A DNA stretch of 64,000 nt from Streptosporangium album (GCF_014203795.1 NZ_JACHJU010000002.1:744001-808000), one strand, 5' to 3'. Shown: positions 48,761-58,279, numbered from the stretch's first letter. A program made the numbers and translations. The notes: generated from the letters alone by a model not told the origin.

Positions 48761-50554
48761 TCAGCCGTACAGGGAGTCGACCTGCTTGGCGAAGTCGCGC
48801 ATCACGACGTTCCGCTTGACCTTGAGGGTCGGGGTGAGGTGCCCGCTCTCCTCGGTGATGTCGATGTCGAGCACCGCGAATTTCTTGATCTGCTCGGCCT
48901 TGGAGACCGACGCGTTGGCCCTGTCCACCGCCTTCTGCACCTCGGCGAGGATCGCGGGGTCGGTGCTGAGGTCGGCGAGGGTGGCCCCGGCCCTGCCGTT
49001 GGCGCCCTTCCACTGCTCCAGGGCCTCGGGGTCGAGCGTGACGACCGCCGCGACGAACGGCCGGTCGTCGCCGACCACCATCGCCTGGCTGATCAGCGGG
49101 TGGGCCCGGATGAGGTCCTCCAGCGGAGCCGGGGCGACGTTCTTGCCCGCGGCGGTGACGAGGAGCTCCTTCTTACGGCCGGTGATGCTCAGGTAGCCGT
49201 CCTTGTCGAGTTCGCCGATGTCGCCGGTGTGGAACCAGCCGTCCGTGTCGATCGCCTCGGCGGTGGCCTTCTCGTCGTTCCAGTAACCGTCGAAGACGTG
49301 ACGGCCCTTGACCAGCACCTCGCCGTCCTCGCCGATGCCGATCGTGACGCCGGGGAACGGCTTGCCGACGGTGCCGATCTTGTTGGCGCCCGGGATGTTC
49401 ACCGCGGACGGCGCCGAGGTCTCGGTCAGGCCCCAGCCCTCCAGGATCTGGATGCCGGCGCCGCGGAAGAAGTGCCCGAGCCGCTCGCCCAGGGCGGACC
49501 CCCCGGACACCGCGACCCAGAGCCTGCCGCCGGTGGCGGCACGGAGCCTGCGGTACACCAGCCTGTCGAACAGGGCGTGCTTGAGCCGCAGGCCCAGCCC
49601 GGCGCCGCCCGCCGACTCCGCCCGGCTCCATGCCACGGAGACGTCGGCCGCGACGTGGAAGATCTTGCCCTTGCCGTCGGCGGCCGCCTTCTGCTCGGCG
49701 GCGTTGTAGACCTTCTCGAACACCCGCGGCACGCCCAGCAGGAGCGTCGGCCTGAAAGTCTGCAGGTCGGGGCCGACGTTCTTCATGTTCGGACTGTGCC
49801 CGAGGACCGTGCCGGTCTCGACGGCCACAACCTGGATGATCCGGGCGAAGACGTGCGCGAGCGGCAGGAACAGCAGCACCGCCTTGTCCTCCGTGACGAA
49901 GAGCTGCTCCAGCGGGCCCCGCGCCACGTTCCTGGCGGTGAACAGCAGGTTGTCATGGGTCAGGGCGCAGCCCTTGGGCCTGCCGGTGGTGCCCGAGGTG
50001 TAGACGATGGTGGCCAGGTCGGCGATGCCGCGGCCGGTCCTGCGCTCGCTCAGCGTCTCGTCGGACACCTCGGCGCCGCCCGCGGTCAGCTCGTCCAGGG
50101 CGCCGTCGTCGATGCGCCAGACGTTCTCGAGCTCCGGCAGCTCCTCCAGCACCTCCCGGACGGTCTCCTCGTGCGAGGACAGCTCCACGAAGACGGCCTT
50201 CGCGCCGCTGTTGGAGACGATCCACTTGACCTGGTCGGACGAGGAGGTCTCGTAGATCGGCACGGTGACCGCGCCGGCCGCCCAGACGGCGTAGTCGATC
50301 ACGGCCCACTCGTAGCGGGTGCGCGCCATCAGGGCCACCCGGTCACCGGGTCCGACGCCCGCCGCGATCAGCCCCTTGGCCACGGCGGCGACCTGATCGC
50401 GGAACTCCCCGGCGGTGACGGCGATCCAGTCGTCGCCGGCCTTCCTGCGGAGGCTGACGGTGCCCGGCTCCCGCTCGGCGCGCTGGAACACCGTGTCGGT
50501 CAGGTTGGCTGAGGAGGGGACATCCACCAGTACGGGGACGCTGTACTCGCGCAC
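48761..50554 (-). CDS. Long-chain fatty acid-CoA ligase (AMP-forming), FadD15 type
   Basis: A 597-residue adenylate-forming enzyme activating fatty acids to acyl-CoA. AMP motif IVYTSGTTGRPKGC near 190, GGSALGERLGHFFRGAGI, GWGLTETSA near 380, DGWFHTGDIG and the C-terminal GRKKELLVTAAGKNVAP. GTG 50554 is chosen (AGGAG 6 bases upstream; VREYSVPVLVDVP is the common start); the frame is open to 50575. Monocistronic. Family members often act in membrane or complex lipid synthesis. Confidence 0.93.
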   Translation of the reverse strand: MREYSVPVLVDVPSSANLTDTVFQRAEREPGTVSLRRKAGDDWIAVTAGEFRDQVAAVAKGLIAAGVGPGDRVALMARTRYEWAVIDYAVWAAGAVTVPIYETSSSDQVKWIVSNSGAKAVFVELSSHEETVREVLEELPELENVWRIDDGALDELTAGGAEVSDETLSERRTGRGIADLATIVYTSGTTGRPKGCALTHDNLLFTARNVARGPLEQLFVTEDKAVLLFLPLAHVFARIIQVVAVETGTVLGHSPNMKNVGPDLQTFRPTLLLGVPRVFEKVYNAAEQKAAADGKGKIFHVAADVSVAWSRAESAGGAGLGLRLKHALFDRLVYRRLRAATGGRLWVAVSGGSALGERLGHFFRGAGIQILEGWGLTETSAPSAVNIPGANKIGTVGKPFPGVTIGIGEDGEVLVKGRHVFDGYWNDEKATAEAIDTDGWFHTGDIGELDKDGYLSITGRKKELLVTAAGKNVAPAPLEDLIRAHPLISQAMVVGDDRPFVAAVVTLDPEALEQWKGANGRAGATLADLSTDPAILAEVQKAVDRANASVSKAEQIKKFAVLDIDITEESGHLTPTLKVKRNVVMRDFAKQVDSLYG

Positions 50555-50755
50555 GGGTCGCTCCTGAAGACGCACGGATCAATGGGATGCCTGAAGCTAT
50601 CGCGATAAGTTACGCGCGGGTAGATCCGTGCTCCAGACGGTGCCGAAGGCGATTTCACGGTATCAGCCACGCGATGCCGCGCCCCCGGACCGCCCTTCCA
50701 CCACCTGCGTCGCATCTAAGTTGTTACTTATGTCCGTATTTTGCCAACAGTTAAG

Positions 50756-51532
50756 ATGTCCGGCATGCGGGTTCATGTCGTCAGCGATGTGCACGGAAGG
50801 GCCGACGCCCTGGCTCGTGCGAAAGACGGTGCCGACGCGCTCGTCTGCCTGGGCGACCTGATCCTGTTCGTCGACTACGACGACCACTCCCAGGGGATCT
50901 TCCCCGAGCTGTTCGGCCGGGAGAAGGCCACGCAGCTCATCACGCTCCGGACGGCCAAGCGGTTCGACGAGGCACGGGCCCTGTCGGCCGAGCTCTGGGC
51001 GTCACTGGACGGCGACCCCCGCGACCACATCGAGCGCTCCGTCCGCCGGCAGTACGACGAGATCTTCGCCGCCATGCCGACCCCGGCCTATCTCACCCAC
51101 GGCAACGTGGACCTGCCGCGCTACTGGCCCGACTATCTGAGGGAAGGCCACCACCTGCTCGACGGGCAGACCGTGGAGCTCGGTGGGCTCCGGTTCGGCT
51201 TCGTCGGGGGCGGGCTGCGCACGCCGTACCGGACGCCGAACGAGATCGACGACGAGGAGTTCGCGCGCAAGGTGGAGGCCGTGGGGGAGGTGGACGTGCT
51301 CTGCTGTCACATTCCCCCCGCCGTCCCCGAGCTGCTCTACGACGTGGTCGCCCGGCGCTTCGAGCGGGGCAGCGAGGCCACGCTGGAGGCGATCCGGCGG
51401 ACCCAGCCGCGCTACGCCCTGTTCGGCCATGTGCACCAGCCCCTGGCCGCCCGCACCCGGATCGGCAGGACAGAATGCCTCAACGTGGGGCACTTCCGCG
51501 GCAGTGGAGTTCCCTTCGTCCTTGAGTGGTGA
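50756..51532 (+). CDS. Calcineurin-like metallophosphoesterase
   Basis: A 258-residue enzyme. Two-metal site motifs: MRVHVVSDVHGRADAL, VCLGDLILFVD, LTHGNVDLP, CCHIPPAVPE and FGHVHQPLA. The start is ATG 50756 or ATG 50765; neither has a ribosome site, and TATTTT at 50737 may give a leaderless message. Substrate unknown; nucleotide or phosphodiester hydrolysis is the usual activity. Confidence 0.9.
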   Translation: MSGMRVHVVSDVHGRADALARAKDGADALVCLGDLILFVDYDDHSQGIFPELFGREKATQLITLRTAKRFDEARALSAELWASLDGDPRDHIERSVRRQYDEIFAAMPTPAYLTHGNVDLPRYWPDYLREGHHLLDGQTVELGGLRFGFVGGGLRTPYRTPNEIDDEEFARKVEAVGEVDVLCCHIPPAVPELLYDVVARRFERGSEATLEAIRRTQPRYALFGHVHQPLAARTRIGRTECLNVGHFRGSGVPFVLEW

Positions 51533-51575
51533 GCCGGACGCCCGCTGGGAAAGGCTGAACGAGTACGGTAAGCCC

Positions 51576-52013
51576 ATGGCTGATCGCACCACTTCAAGCA
51601 TCATGATCGGCGCGGGCCGGTCCCCCATCATGACGGTGATCGCAGACTTCGCCTCATATCCGGAGTGGGCGGGCCAGGTGAAGTCGGCGCGGGTCCTGTC
51701 CACCGACGAGGACGGGCTCCCGGCCACGGTCCGGTTCGTCCTGGACGCGGGCGTGATCAGCGACGAATACACCCTCGCCTACACCTGGCACGGCGAGGAC
51801 TCCGTCGACTGGAGCGTCGCCGAGGCCGGGAAGATGGTCTCCGGGCTCACCGGAAGTTATCGTCTCGCGGGCGGGGGCGGCGGCACGGAGGTGACGTACG
51901 AACTCGCCGTCGACCTGAAGGTGCCGATGATCGGCATGATCAAGCGGAAAGCGGAGAAGGTCATCATCGACACCGCCCTGAAGGGACTGAAGAGGCGCGT
52001 CGAGGCCTCGTGA
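51576..52013 (+). CDS. SRPBCC (START-like) polyketide cyclase/dehydrase family protein
   Basis: A 145-residue helix-grip protein: N-terminal TTSSIMIGAGRSPIMTVIADFASYPEWAGQVKSARVL (typical of the coenzyme-Q-binding/COG2867-like group), a central sheet and a C-terminal amphipathic helix MIKRKAEKVIIDTALKGLKRRV. It would bind a hydrophobic ligand. It is the first gene of a cluster with an ArsA-type ATPase, a pairing seen widely in actinomycetes. Confidence 0.88.
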   Translation: MADRTTSSIMIGAGRSPIMTVIADFASYPEWAGQVKSARVLSTDEDGLPATVRFVLDAGVISDEYTLAYTWHGEDSVDWSVAEAGKMVSGLTGSYRLAGGGGGTEVTYELAVDLKVPMIGMIKRKAEKVIIDTALKGLKRRVEAS

Positions 52014-52071
52014 GGAGGCCGGACCGTCGGGCCCGCGGGGCGGAGGCCGGACCACCGGGAAGGGAGGGCGC

Positions 52072-53241
52072 GTGAGCAGGGTCCTGCTGTTCACCGGCAA
52101 GGGCGGCGTCGGCAAGACGACCGCGGCGGCGGCCACCGCCACGCTCGCGGCCCGGTCAGGGCGGAAGACTCTGGTGGTCTCCACCGACACCGCCCACTCG
52201 CTCGCCGACGCGCTCGGTCTGACCGCCGGCGGCGAGCCCACCGAGGTCTCGCCCGGCCTCTACCTGCACCAGGTGGACACCCAGAAGGCGCTGGAGCGCC
52301 AGTGGGGCGATCTGCGCGACTACGCCAGGGGCTTCCTCACCGAGCTGGGTCTCGACGAGATCACCGCCGAGGAGATCACCGTCCTGCCGGGTGCCGAGGA
52401 GGTCATCGCCCTGCTGGAGCTCCGTGATCAGGCGCGGAGCGGCCGCTGGGACGTCGTCGTCATCGACTGCGCGCCCACCGCCGAGACGCTCCGGCTGCTC
52501 GCGCTGCCCGAGGCCCTCGACTGGCACGTCAACCGCCTGCTGCCGGTCGGCAGGCGGCTCCTGCGCACGCTCTCCCCGCTGGTCCGCCGGGTGGCGCAGG
52601 TCAGCGTGCCCGAGGACCACGTGATCGGCGCCGGGGAGCGGCTCCACCGCGGCCTGATGGAGGTCCGCGAGCTGCTCACCGGCCCCGACGCCAGCGTCCG
52701 GCTGGTGCTCACCCCCGAGGCGGTCGTGCTGGCCGAGGCCCGCCGCACGCTCACCTCCCTCAGCCTGTACGGCTACCGCGTCGACGCGGTGATCGCCAAC
52801 CGGGTCTTCCCCGCCGACGGCGCGGATCCGTGGCGGCAGAGGTGGGTGGCGGCCCAGGCCAGGCACCTGGCCGACGTCGAGCAGTCCTTCGCTCCACTGC
52901 CCGTCCACACGGTCCCCTACCTGGACGCCGAGCCCATCGGGACCGACGCTCTCGCCGCCGTCGCCGAGGCGATGTACGGCGAGGCCGACCCTTTCGCCCC
53001 GCCCACCGGGGATCCGCCGCTGCGGATCACCCCCGAAGGCGAACTGATCCTGGCACTGCCGCTCGCCGAGAAGGACGAGGTGGACCTGGCCCGCAAGGGC
53101 GACGAGCTGATCGTCAACGCGGGCTCCTACCGCCGCGTCCTGGCCCTGCCCACCGCCCTGGCCCGCAGGTCCGTGCAGAGTGCGGTGCTCCGCGACGGCC
53201 TTCTCCGGGTACGGTTCCAATCGGGAGGGCCTGATGACTGA
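52072..53241 (+). CDS. ArsA/GET3-family ATPase
   Basis: A 389-residue P-loop ATPase with a deviant Walker A LFTGKGGVGKTT (6-17), VVSTDTAHSLADALG switch and VVIDCAPTAETLRLL. The C-terminal 70 residues form an Hsp20-like domain (LPLAEKDEVDLARKGDELIVNAG), as in many bacterial ArsA-like proteins. No arsenic genes are nearby, so handling of hydrophobic or tail-anchored clients is more likely than arsenite export. The stop overlaps the DUF5304 start by 8 bases. Confidence 0.9.
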   Translation: MSRVLLFTGKGGVGKTTAAAATATLAARSGRKTLVVSTDTAHSLADALGLTAGGEPTEVSPGLYLHQVDTQKALERQWGDLRDYARGFLTELGLDEITAEEITVLPGAEEVIALLELRDQARSGRWDVVVIDCAPTAETLRLLALPEALDWHVNRLLPVGRRLLRTLSPLVRRVAQVSVPEDHVIGAGERLHRGLMEVRELLTGPDASVRLVLTPEAVVLAEARRTLTSLSLYGYRVDAVIANRVFPADGADPWRQRWVAAQARHLADVEQSFAPLPVHTVPYLDAEPIGTDALAAVAEAMYGEADPFAPPTGDPPLRITPEGELILALPLAEKDEVDLARKGDELIVNAGSYRRVLALPTALARRSVQSAVLRDGLLRVRFQSGGPDD

Positions 53242-53665
53242 GAAGACCGGAAAGCCGGAAAACGACAGAGATCCACTGGGCAGCGCGGCCGAGGAGGCGT
53301 TCAAGCTTTTCGACGCGCTCCAGCAGAGAGCGGCCAGGGAACTGCGCAAGAACCTGGTCAGAGGAACGATGGCCGGGTTCGGCGGCGCGTTCTCCGGCGG
53401 CTCGGGGCGCGGCGGCCGGGACGTGTGGGAGGAGGCGGTCTCCGAGCATGACGAATACATCTGCCGGGCCTGTCCCGTCTGCCGTGCGATGGCCGCCCAG
53501 CGCGAGTCCGGCACAGCGGTCACCGACAACCTGATGCAGGCGGGCAGCGAGCTGTTCTCCGTCTTCAAGTCGGCCGTCGACGGGCTGAACAGGCCCTCGC
53601 CCGCGCAGCGGGCACGAGAGCGCGGCAGGGATGAGACCCCCGTGGAGCACATCGACCTGGGGTGA
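53234..53665 (+). CDS. DUF5304 protein, small Cys-pair actinobacterial protein
   Basis: A 143-residue soluble protein translated from ATG 53234 inside the end of the ArsA gene. It has a helical N-terminus (AEEAFKLFDALQQRAARELRKN), a Gly-rich stretch, and CRACPVCRAMAAQ with two CxxC-like pairs that could bind metal. Function unknown; overlap with the ArsA gene and conserved adjacency suggest joint action. Confidence 0.8.
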   Translation: MTEKTGKPENDRDPLGSAAEEAFKLFDALQQRAARELRKNLVRGTMAGFGGAFSGGSGRGGRDVWEEAVSEHDEYICRACPVCRAMAAQRESGTAVTDNLMQAGSELFSVFKSAVDGLNRPSPAQRARERGRDETPVEHIDLG

Positions 53666-53687
53666 GCCCAGAGGGAAAGGGTGGACA

Positions 53688-54632
53688 ATGGCGCTGACCA
53701 TCGGCGTTGACATCGGCGGCACCAAGGTCGCGGCGGGCGTCGTGGACGACGACGGCCGGATCGTCGAGCAGCTTCTACGGCCCACCCCGGCCACCAGCCC
53801 CGAACAGGTCGCCGAGACGATCGCCGAGGCGGTCCGGGAGCTGTCCAAGAACAGGGAGATCGAGGCCGTGGGCCTCGGCGCGGCCGGGTTCGTCGACGAG
53901 ACCCGTTCCATGGTGCGGTTCGCGCCCAACCTCGCCTGGCGCGAGGAGCCCCTGCAGAAGAAGGTCTCCGACCTCGTCGGCCTGCCCGTGGTGGTGGAGA
54001 ACGACGCCAACGCGATGGCGTGGGGCGAGGCCAGGTTCGGTGCCGGGCGCGGCGAGAGCCATCTGGTCTGCGTGACCGTCGGCACCGGCATCGGCGGCGG
54101 GATCGTGCTCGACGGCTCCCTCTACCGCGGCCGCTGGGGCATGGGCGCCGAGCTCGGCCACATGCAGGTGGTCCCCGAGGGGCGCCTGTGCGGGTGCACC
54201 AACCGGGGCTGCTGGGAGCAGTACGCCAGCGGCAACGCCCTGGTCGCCGAGGCCAGGGCGATCGCCGAGGCGGATCCGGCGCGAGCCGCCACGCTGCTGG
54301 AGATCGCCGGCGGCTCCCCCGGCCAGATCGAGGGCCAGGAGGTCACCGAGGCGGCCAGGCAGGGCGACCCGGCCGCCCTGGCGGCGTTCTCCGCGATGGC
54401 CAAGTGGCTTGCCCAGGGGCTGGACGACCTCGCCGCGGTCCTCGACCCGGGGTGCTTCGTCCTCGGCGGCGGCGTCTCGCGTGCCGCGGACCTCTGGATC
54501 GACCAGGTCCGTGAGGCCTTCGCCCGCAACCTGACCGGACGGGGGCACCGGCCCCTGGCCGACATCCGCCTGGCCGAGCTGGGCGCGGCGGCGGGCCTGG
54601 TCGGTGCGGCGGACCTCGCCCGGCGACGCTGA
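53688..54632 (+). CDS. ROK-family glucokinase
   Basis: A 314-residue sugar kinase: phosphate motif GVDIGGTKVAAG, GLGAAGFVD, catalytic VENDANAMAWGE, TVGTGIGGGIV, and the ROK zinc/signature segment CGCTNRGCWEQYASG. The form lacks an N-terminal helix-turn-helix, so it is an enzyme, not a repressor. Glucose is the probable substrate in actinomycetes (GlkA-like). GAGGGAAAGG precedes ATG 53688. Confidence 0.92.
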   Translation: MALTIGVDIGGTKVAAGVVDDDGRIVEQLLRPTPATSPEQVAETIAEAVRELSKNREIEAVGLGAAGFVDETRSMVRFAPNLAWREEPLQKKVSDLVGLPVVVENDANAMAWGEARFGAGRGESHLVCVTVGTGIGGGIVLDGSLYRGRWGMGAELGHMQVVPEGRLCGCTNRGCWEQYASGNALVAEARAIAEADPARAATLLEIAGGSPGQIEGQEVTEAARQGDPAALAAFSAMAKWLAQGLDDLAAVLDPGCFVLGGGVSRAADLWIDQVREAFARNLTGRGHRPLADIRLAELGAAAGLVGAADLARRR

Positions 54633-54637
54633 GGCGT

Positions 54638-54667
54638 CCGTGGGCCCTGGTCCGCCGGGGCCCACGG
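54638..54667 (+). terminator. Hairpin terminator after the ROK kinase
   Basis: A 10-bp perfect stem (CCGTGGGCCC / GGGCCCACGG) enclosing a 10-base loop lies 5 bases after the stop. Confidence 0.7.
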
Positions 54668-54725
54668 GGCTACGCTCGCGGCATGTCTCGTCACATTTCA
54701 TGACGTTTCGCCAAATGAGGTAGCC

Positions 54726-55448
54726 GTGGTGCTCAGGGTCGCCAGCTACAACGTGCGTTCCATGAAAGACGACGTCGCCGCGCTGGGGCGGGTGATCACC
54801 GCGCTCCGCGCCGACGTGCTCTGCGTTCAGGAGGCCCCCCGGTTCCTGAACTGGCGCCGCCGGCGCGGGCGGCTGGCCGCCTCCGGCGGACTGACCGTGG
54901 CGGCGGGCCGTCGTCTGGGCGGGGTGGCCGTGCTGGTCGGCCGGGATGTGCGCCTGCTGCACGGCGAAGGGCACCTGTTGAGGTGCTTCCTCGGCCTGGA
55001 GCGGCGCGCGATCGCGATCGCCGTGGTGGAGTCCGGAGGACATCGGGTGGCCGTCGGATCGATCCACCTGGATCTCGACGGGGCCGCCAGGCTTTATCAC
55101 GCGGGGGAGGCACTGGCCCTGCTCCGGGCGGCCGCCGACCGGTTCGACGCCCTGCCGGTGCTCGCCGGAGACCTCAACGAGCACTCCCACGACCTGACCT
55201 GGTGCCATCTCGCCGAACGCCTGACCGACTGCCATCCGGCCTCGCCGCACGGTGACGGCTTCACCTTCCCCGCGCGGGGGCCGCGAGAGCGCATCGATGC
55301 GATCTTCGCGGCGGCGGGGTTCCCGGTCATCTCCTGCGGTGGAGCCGACGCCGACCCCGCCGACCTGGCAGTCGCCACCGACCATCTGCCCGTGGTCGCC
55401 GAGCTGGGCCCTCCGCGTCCGGTGGACGGAGGCCTCCGGGGAGGGTGA
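54726..55448 (+). CDS. Endonuclease/exonuclease/phosphatase-family hydrolase
   Basis: A 240-residue EEP-fold enzyme with LRVASYNVRSM (metal Asn), VLCVQEAPRF (catalytic Glu), VGSIHLDLDG, LAGDLNEHS and the terminal TDHLPVVAEL (catalytic Asp-His). No signal peptide. Substrate (DNA, inositol phosphate or lipid) undetermined. GTG start follows GAGGTAG. Confidence 0.88.
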   Translation: MVLRVASYNVRSMKDDVAALGRVITALRADVLCVQEAPRFLNWRRRRGRLAASGGLTVAAGRRLGGVAVLVGRDVRLLHGEGHLLRCFLGLERRAIAIAVVESGGHRVAVGSIHLDLDGAARLYHAGEALALLRAAADRFDALPVLAGDLNEHSHDLTWCHLAERLTDCHPASPHGDGFTFPARGPRERIDAIFAAAGFPVISCGGADADPADLAVATDHLPVVAELGPPRPVDGGLRGG

Positions 55449-55785
55449 CGGGAAAGGCGCGAGGCCGGCGGAAGATCTTCGTCAGTGACTCGACCTTGAT
55501 CATGACGACATCCTTCATGTGATGGATGCGGTACGGCAACTACTTTCCGCGCTCACATCTCCAGCCGGCTGGTGCACCTGCTCGCCACCGCAGCCTTCAC
55601 CTGGTCGGCGCCGTCCACCGGCCAGACCGTGCTCGCCTCCCGGCGGGGGACACCAGCCGGGCGACGCCCGACCCCCGGCCGGATCGCGCCGGTCCGCGGC
55701 GTTGCGGATCCGCCCGATGTGCCATCTGGACGCTGTTCAAGGGGAGCCGCACGAGGGGCCGGGCGTGGCCCGTACCATTTGAAGC
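55449..55785. other. 337-base region without a convincing gene
   Basis: No frame has good coding character. On the minus strand, 55456-55521 reads MKDVVMIKVESLTKIFRRP, like the first residues of an ABC-transporter ATPase, followed by nothing recognisable. It may be a tiny relic. The remainder shows nothing I can name. Confidence 0.4.
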
Positions 55786-56937
55786 ATGACCAGTCGCCTT
55801 CCGCGGCGTGCACTGGCGCTGTGCGCGGGAGGCGTGCTCCTGTTCTCCACGCCTGTGCTCGCCGCCCATGCCGAGCCTGTCCGCCCGCCCGTCGCGGAGG
55901 CCTGGCAGGCGCCGACAAGTGCCCGGCTGAGCCGGGACGGGTCGCTGTCCGATGTGGCCGGGGTCTCCGCCACCGATGTCTGGGCGGTGGGGCAGCAGAG
56001 CGTCTGGGACATCTGGCAGAGCCGTGGTGCGATCACGCACTGGGACGGCGTGAGCTGGACCGAGGTCGGCATCCGCAACGACCCCACCGGCGCCGGTCTT
56101 CTACGGTCGGTGGCCGCCGCCTCGGCGACCGAGATGTGGGCGGTCGGGGAGGGACATGACAGCCTCCCGTACCTGGCGAGGGGGGACGGGGCGGCCTTCG
56201 ACAGGGTCACCGTCGAAAAGCTGCGGGTGGGTGACTGGCTGGGCGGGGTCGCCGCCCTCCCCGGCCGGATGGCCGCGGTCGGCCGGCGCGACCAGCAGCC
56301 GCTCGTCGTCACCGGCACCGGAGGCGGCAAGTGGAAGATCACACAGCTCAAGCAGGACGGCACGCTGTACGGGGTGGCGCTCTCGGCCAAGAGCGACGGA
56401 TGGGCGGTGGGCGACACCGGAGACGGCCCTCTGATCGCGAGGCTCACCAACGGGCACTGGAAGACCTTCCCGGTCCCCGACATCCCCGGCGGCTACCTGC
56501 GCGACATCCACCTCGACGGGCCGAAGCGGGCGCTGGCCATCGGCGGTGTCTACGACGAGTCCGGCAGCGGGGTCACTCCGCTGGTCCTGTCCTGGAACGG
56601 CAAGAAGTGGCACCGGTTGAACCCGCCCCGGGGCGACGTGCGCCTGTACGGCGTAACCGGCGACCGCAAGGGTCACTTCTGGATCTCCGGGGTGGACCTG
56701 AGCCGGCCCGGTGAGGCGTTCCTGCTCCGCTACGACGGTCACACGTTCACCGCGCTGCGCGGCACGGCCGGCGCCGCTTCGCGGACCGTCCGGCTCCAGT
56801 CGGCGGCCTACCTGCCGGGCAGCGGCACCGTGCTGACCGTGGGGCACGTGGTGGACGCGGCCGGCCGCTACACCGACGTGATCGAGCGGCTCAGCACGGC
56901 GGGGCGGCCCGCCACGACGGAGCACGACAAATCGTAG
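55786..56937 (+). CDS. Secreted beta-propeller-like protein
   Basis: A 383-residue exported protein with a signal peptide (1-29, ending LAAHAEP). It has repeated units of about 45 residues with the pattern SATDVWAVG / SATEMWAVGEG / SKSDGWAVGDTG and intervening THWDGVSWTEV-like blade strands, suggesting a five- to six-bladed propeller. No catalytic motif is seen. Function unknown; possibly carbohydrate or surface binding. Confidence 0.8.
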   Translation: MTSRLPRRALALCAGGVLLFSTPVLAAHAEPVRPPVAEAWQAPTSARLSRDGSLSDVAGVSATDVWAVGQQSVWDIWQSRGAITHWDGVSWTEVGIRNDPTGAGLLRSVAAASATEMWAVGEGHDSLPYLARGDGAAFDRVTVEKLRVGDWLGGVAALPGRMAAVGRRDQQPLVVTGTGGGKWKITQLKQDGTLYGVALSAKSDGWAVGDTGDGPLIARLTNGHWKTFPVPDIPGGYLRDIHLDGPKRALAIGGVYDESGSGVTPLVLSWNGKKWHRLNPPRGDVRLYGVTGDRKGHFWISGVDLSRPGEAFLLRYDGHTFTALRGTAGAASRTVRLQSAAYLPGSGTVLTVGHVVDAAGRYTDVIERLSTAGRPATTEHDKS

Positions 56938-56974
56938 TCGCCGGGTGACGGCGCGGGCGTTCCGGCCGTGGCCG

Positions 56975-57448
56975 TCAGAGGACCGCGCCGTCGTCCCAGC
57001 CGGAGTCGTTGGGTGGACCGTCGCCCATCCGCACCACCAGCGCCACGAAACCGCCGATGAACGCCGCGACCGCGGTGAACAGCATCCAGCCTTGCAGGTT
57101 CCAGTTCAGGGCGGCGCTGAGCAGCAGGTAGGCCGGGCCGCCGAAGAGGCCCAGCCATGCGATCTTGGTCGTGGTGTCCATCCTGGGCAGTGGAGGCGGC
57201 GGCGGGGGGACGTAGTGGCCCTCGTCGTCGGGATCCTCCTGCTCGGTGTCGTCGCCGTCATCGGCGGAGCCGTCCTCCGCCGGTGGGCGCTCTTCCCCGT
57301 CCGACTGTTTGAGCACGCGTCGGAGAGGTTCGGAGGGCAGGTTCTCGCTGTCGGGCCACGGCTGGTCGGCCGCGTCGCGTTCAGCGGTGTCATTGAAGGA
57401 CGCGACGATCTGACGCCAGACCTCGTCCTCATCGCTTTGAGGTGTCAC
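56975..57448 (-). CDS. Conserved actinobacterial two-helix membrane protein
   Basis: A 157-residue protein: acidic disordered N-terminal half (EDGSADDGDDTEQEDPDDEG), a Pro tract (VPPPPPPLP), then two membrane helices (about 97-115 and 119-140) and an acidic tail. It starts MTPQSDEDEVWRQIVASFND, a conserved opening in this family. Function unknown. It lies downstream of the alpha/beta hydrolase on the same strand. Confidence 0.78.
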   Translation of the reverse strand: MTPQSDEDEVWRQIVASFNDTAERDAADQPWPDSENLPSEPLRRVLKQSDGEERPPAEDGSADDGDDTEQEDPDDEGHYVPPPPPPLPRMDTTTKIAWLGLFGGPAYLLLSAALNWNLQGWMLFTAVAAFIGGFVALVVRMGDGPPNDSGWDDGAVL

Positions 57449-57514
57449 TTAGCTGAGCTCGTTACTCATCGGTCGGCCACTTCCTCCCGGAAACCGCGCA
57501 TCCCCCATGTGCGA

Positions 57515-58279
57515 TCAGTCCCTCTGCAAGGGTACCGAGGCGTTCGTATGGATGAACTCCACGCTCCCCGCAAAGATCCGATCCGCGTCATTGTCGAGCG
57601 TCGCGACGTGGTAGCTGTCGTTGAGCTCCACCACATTAAGATTCCCCCCGCTCAGCCTCTCACGCAGGATACGCACACTGGCCGGTTTCACCACATGGTC
57701 CTGCGGACTGTGGAAGACCAGCACCGGCTGGGTGACCTTGCCCAGTTCCGCCTGGGTCAGCGCCCACAGCCGGGGAAGGGTGGCCGCGGCCCTGACCGGC
57801 GTGCGTGCGTAGCCCAGCTCGGTCACCCCCTCCTTCTTGATGTCGCCCGCCACGCCCGGCACCGACGAGACCACCAGTCTGAGCAGCGGCGCCAGCCTGA
57901 GCAGGGGCACGTCGTTGGTGATCGACGGATTGACGATCACCAGTCCTCTGATCCCCTCACCGTGGACCTCTGCCAGCCGCAGCGCCATGCAGCCGCCCAG
58001 CGACAGGCCCATCACGAAGACCTCGGCACAGCGGCCACGCAGATCCGCCAGGGACTTGTCCAACTCGGCGTACCAGTCCTCCCAGCGGGTGCGGCTCATC
58101 TCCTGCCAGGTGGTGCCGTGGCCGGGCAGCCGGGGCAGCGCCACGGTCATGCCCGCCGCGGCCAGGTGTTCTCCCCATGGGCGCAGGGATTGGGGCGATC
58201 CGGTGAATCCATGGCAGAGCAGGACTCCGATCTGCCCACCTTTATGGTGGTACGGCTCCGCGCCGGGCATGACTGGCAT
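57515..58279 (-). CDS. Alpha/beta hydrolase, monoacylglycerol-lipase/carboxylesterase type
   Basis: A 254-residue serine hydrolase: oxyanion CHGFTGSPQS, PRLPGHGT, nucleophile elbow VMGLSLGGCMA, acidic FHSPQDHVV and catalytic His in LNDSYHVATLDND. This matches the Est30/YvaK-like carboxylesterase group. No signal peptide. Its neighbour across the divergent promoter is an acyltransferase, suggesting lipid turnover (inference). Confidence 0.92.
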   Translation of the reverse strand: MPVMPGAEPYHHKGGQIGVLLCHGFTGSPQSLRPWGEHLAAAGMTVALPRLPGHGTTWQEMSRTRWEDWYAELDKSLADLRGRCAEVFVMGLSLGGCMALRLAEVHGEGIRGLVIVNPSITNDVPLLRLAPLLRLVVSSVPGVAGDIKKEGVTELGYARTPVRAAATLPRLWALTQAELGKVTQPVLVFHSPQDHVVKPASVRILRERLSGGNLNVVELNDSYHVATLDNDADRIFAGSVEFIHTNASVPLQRD

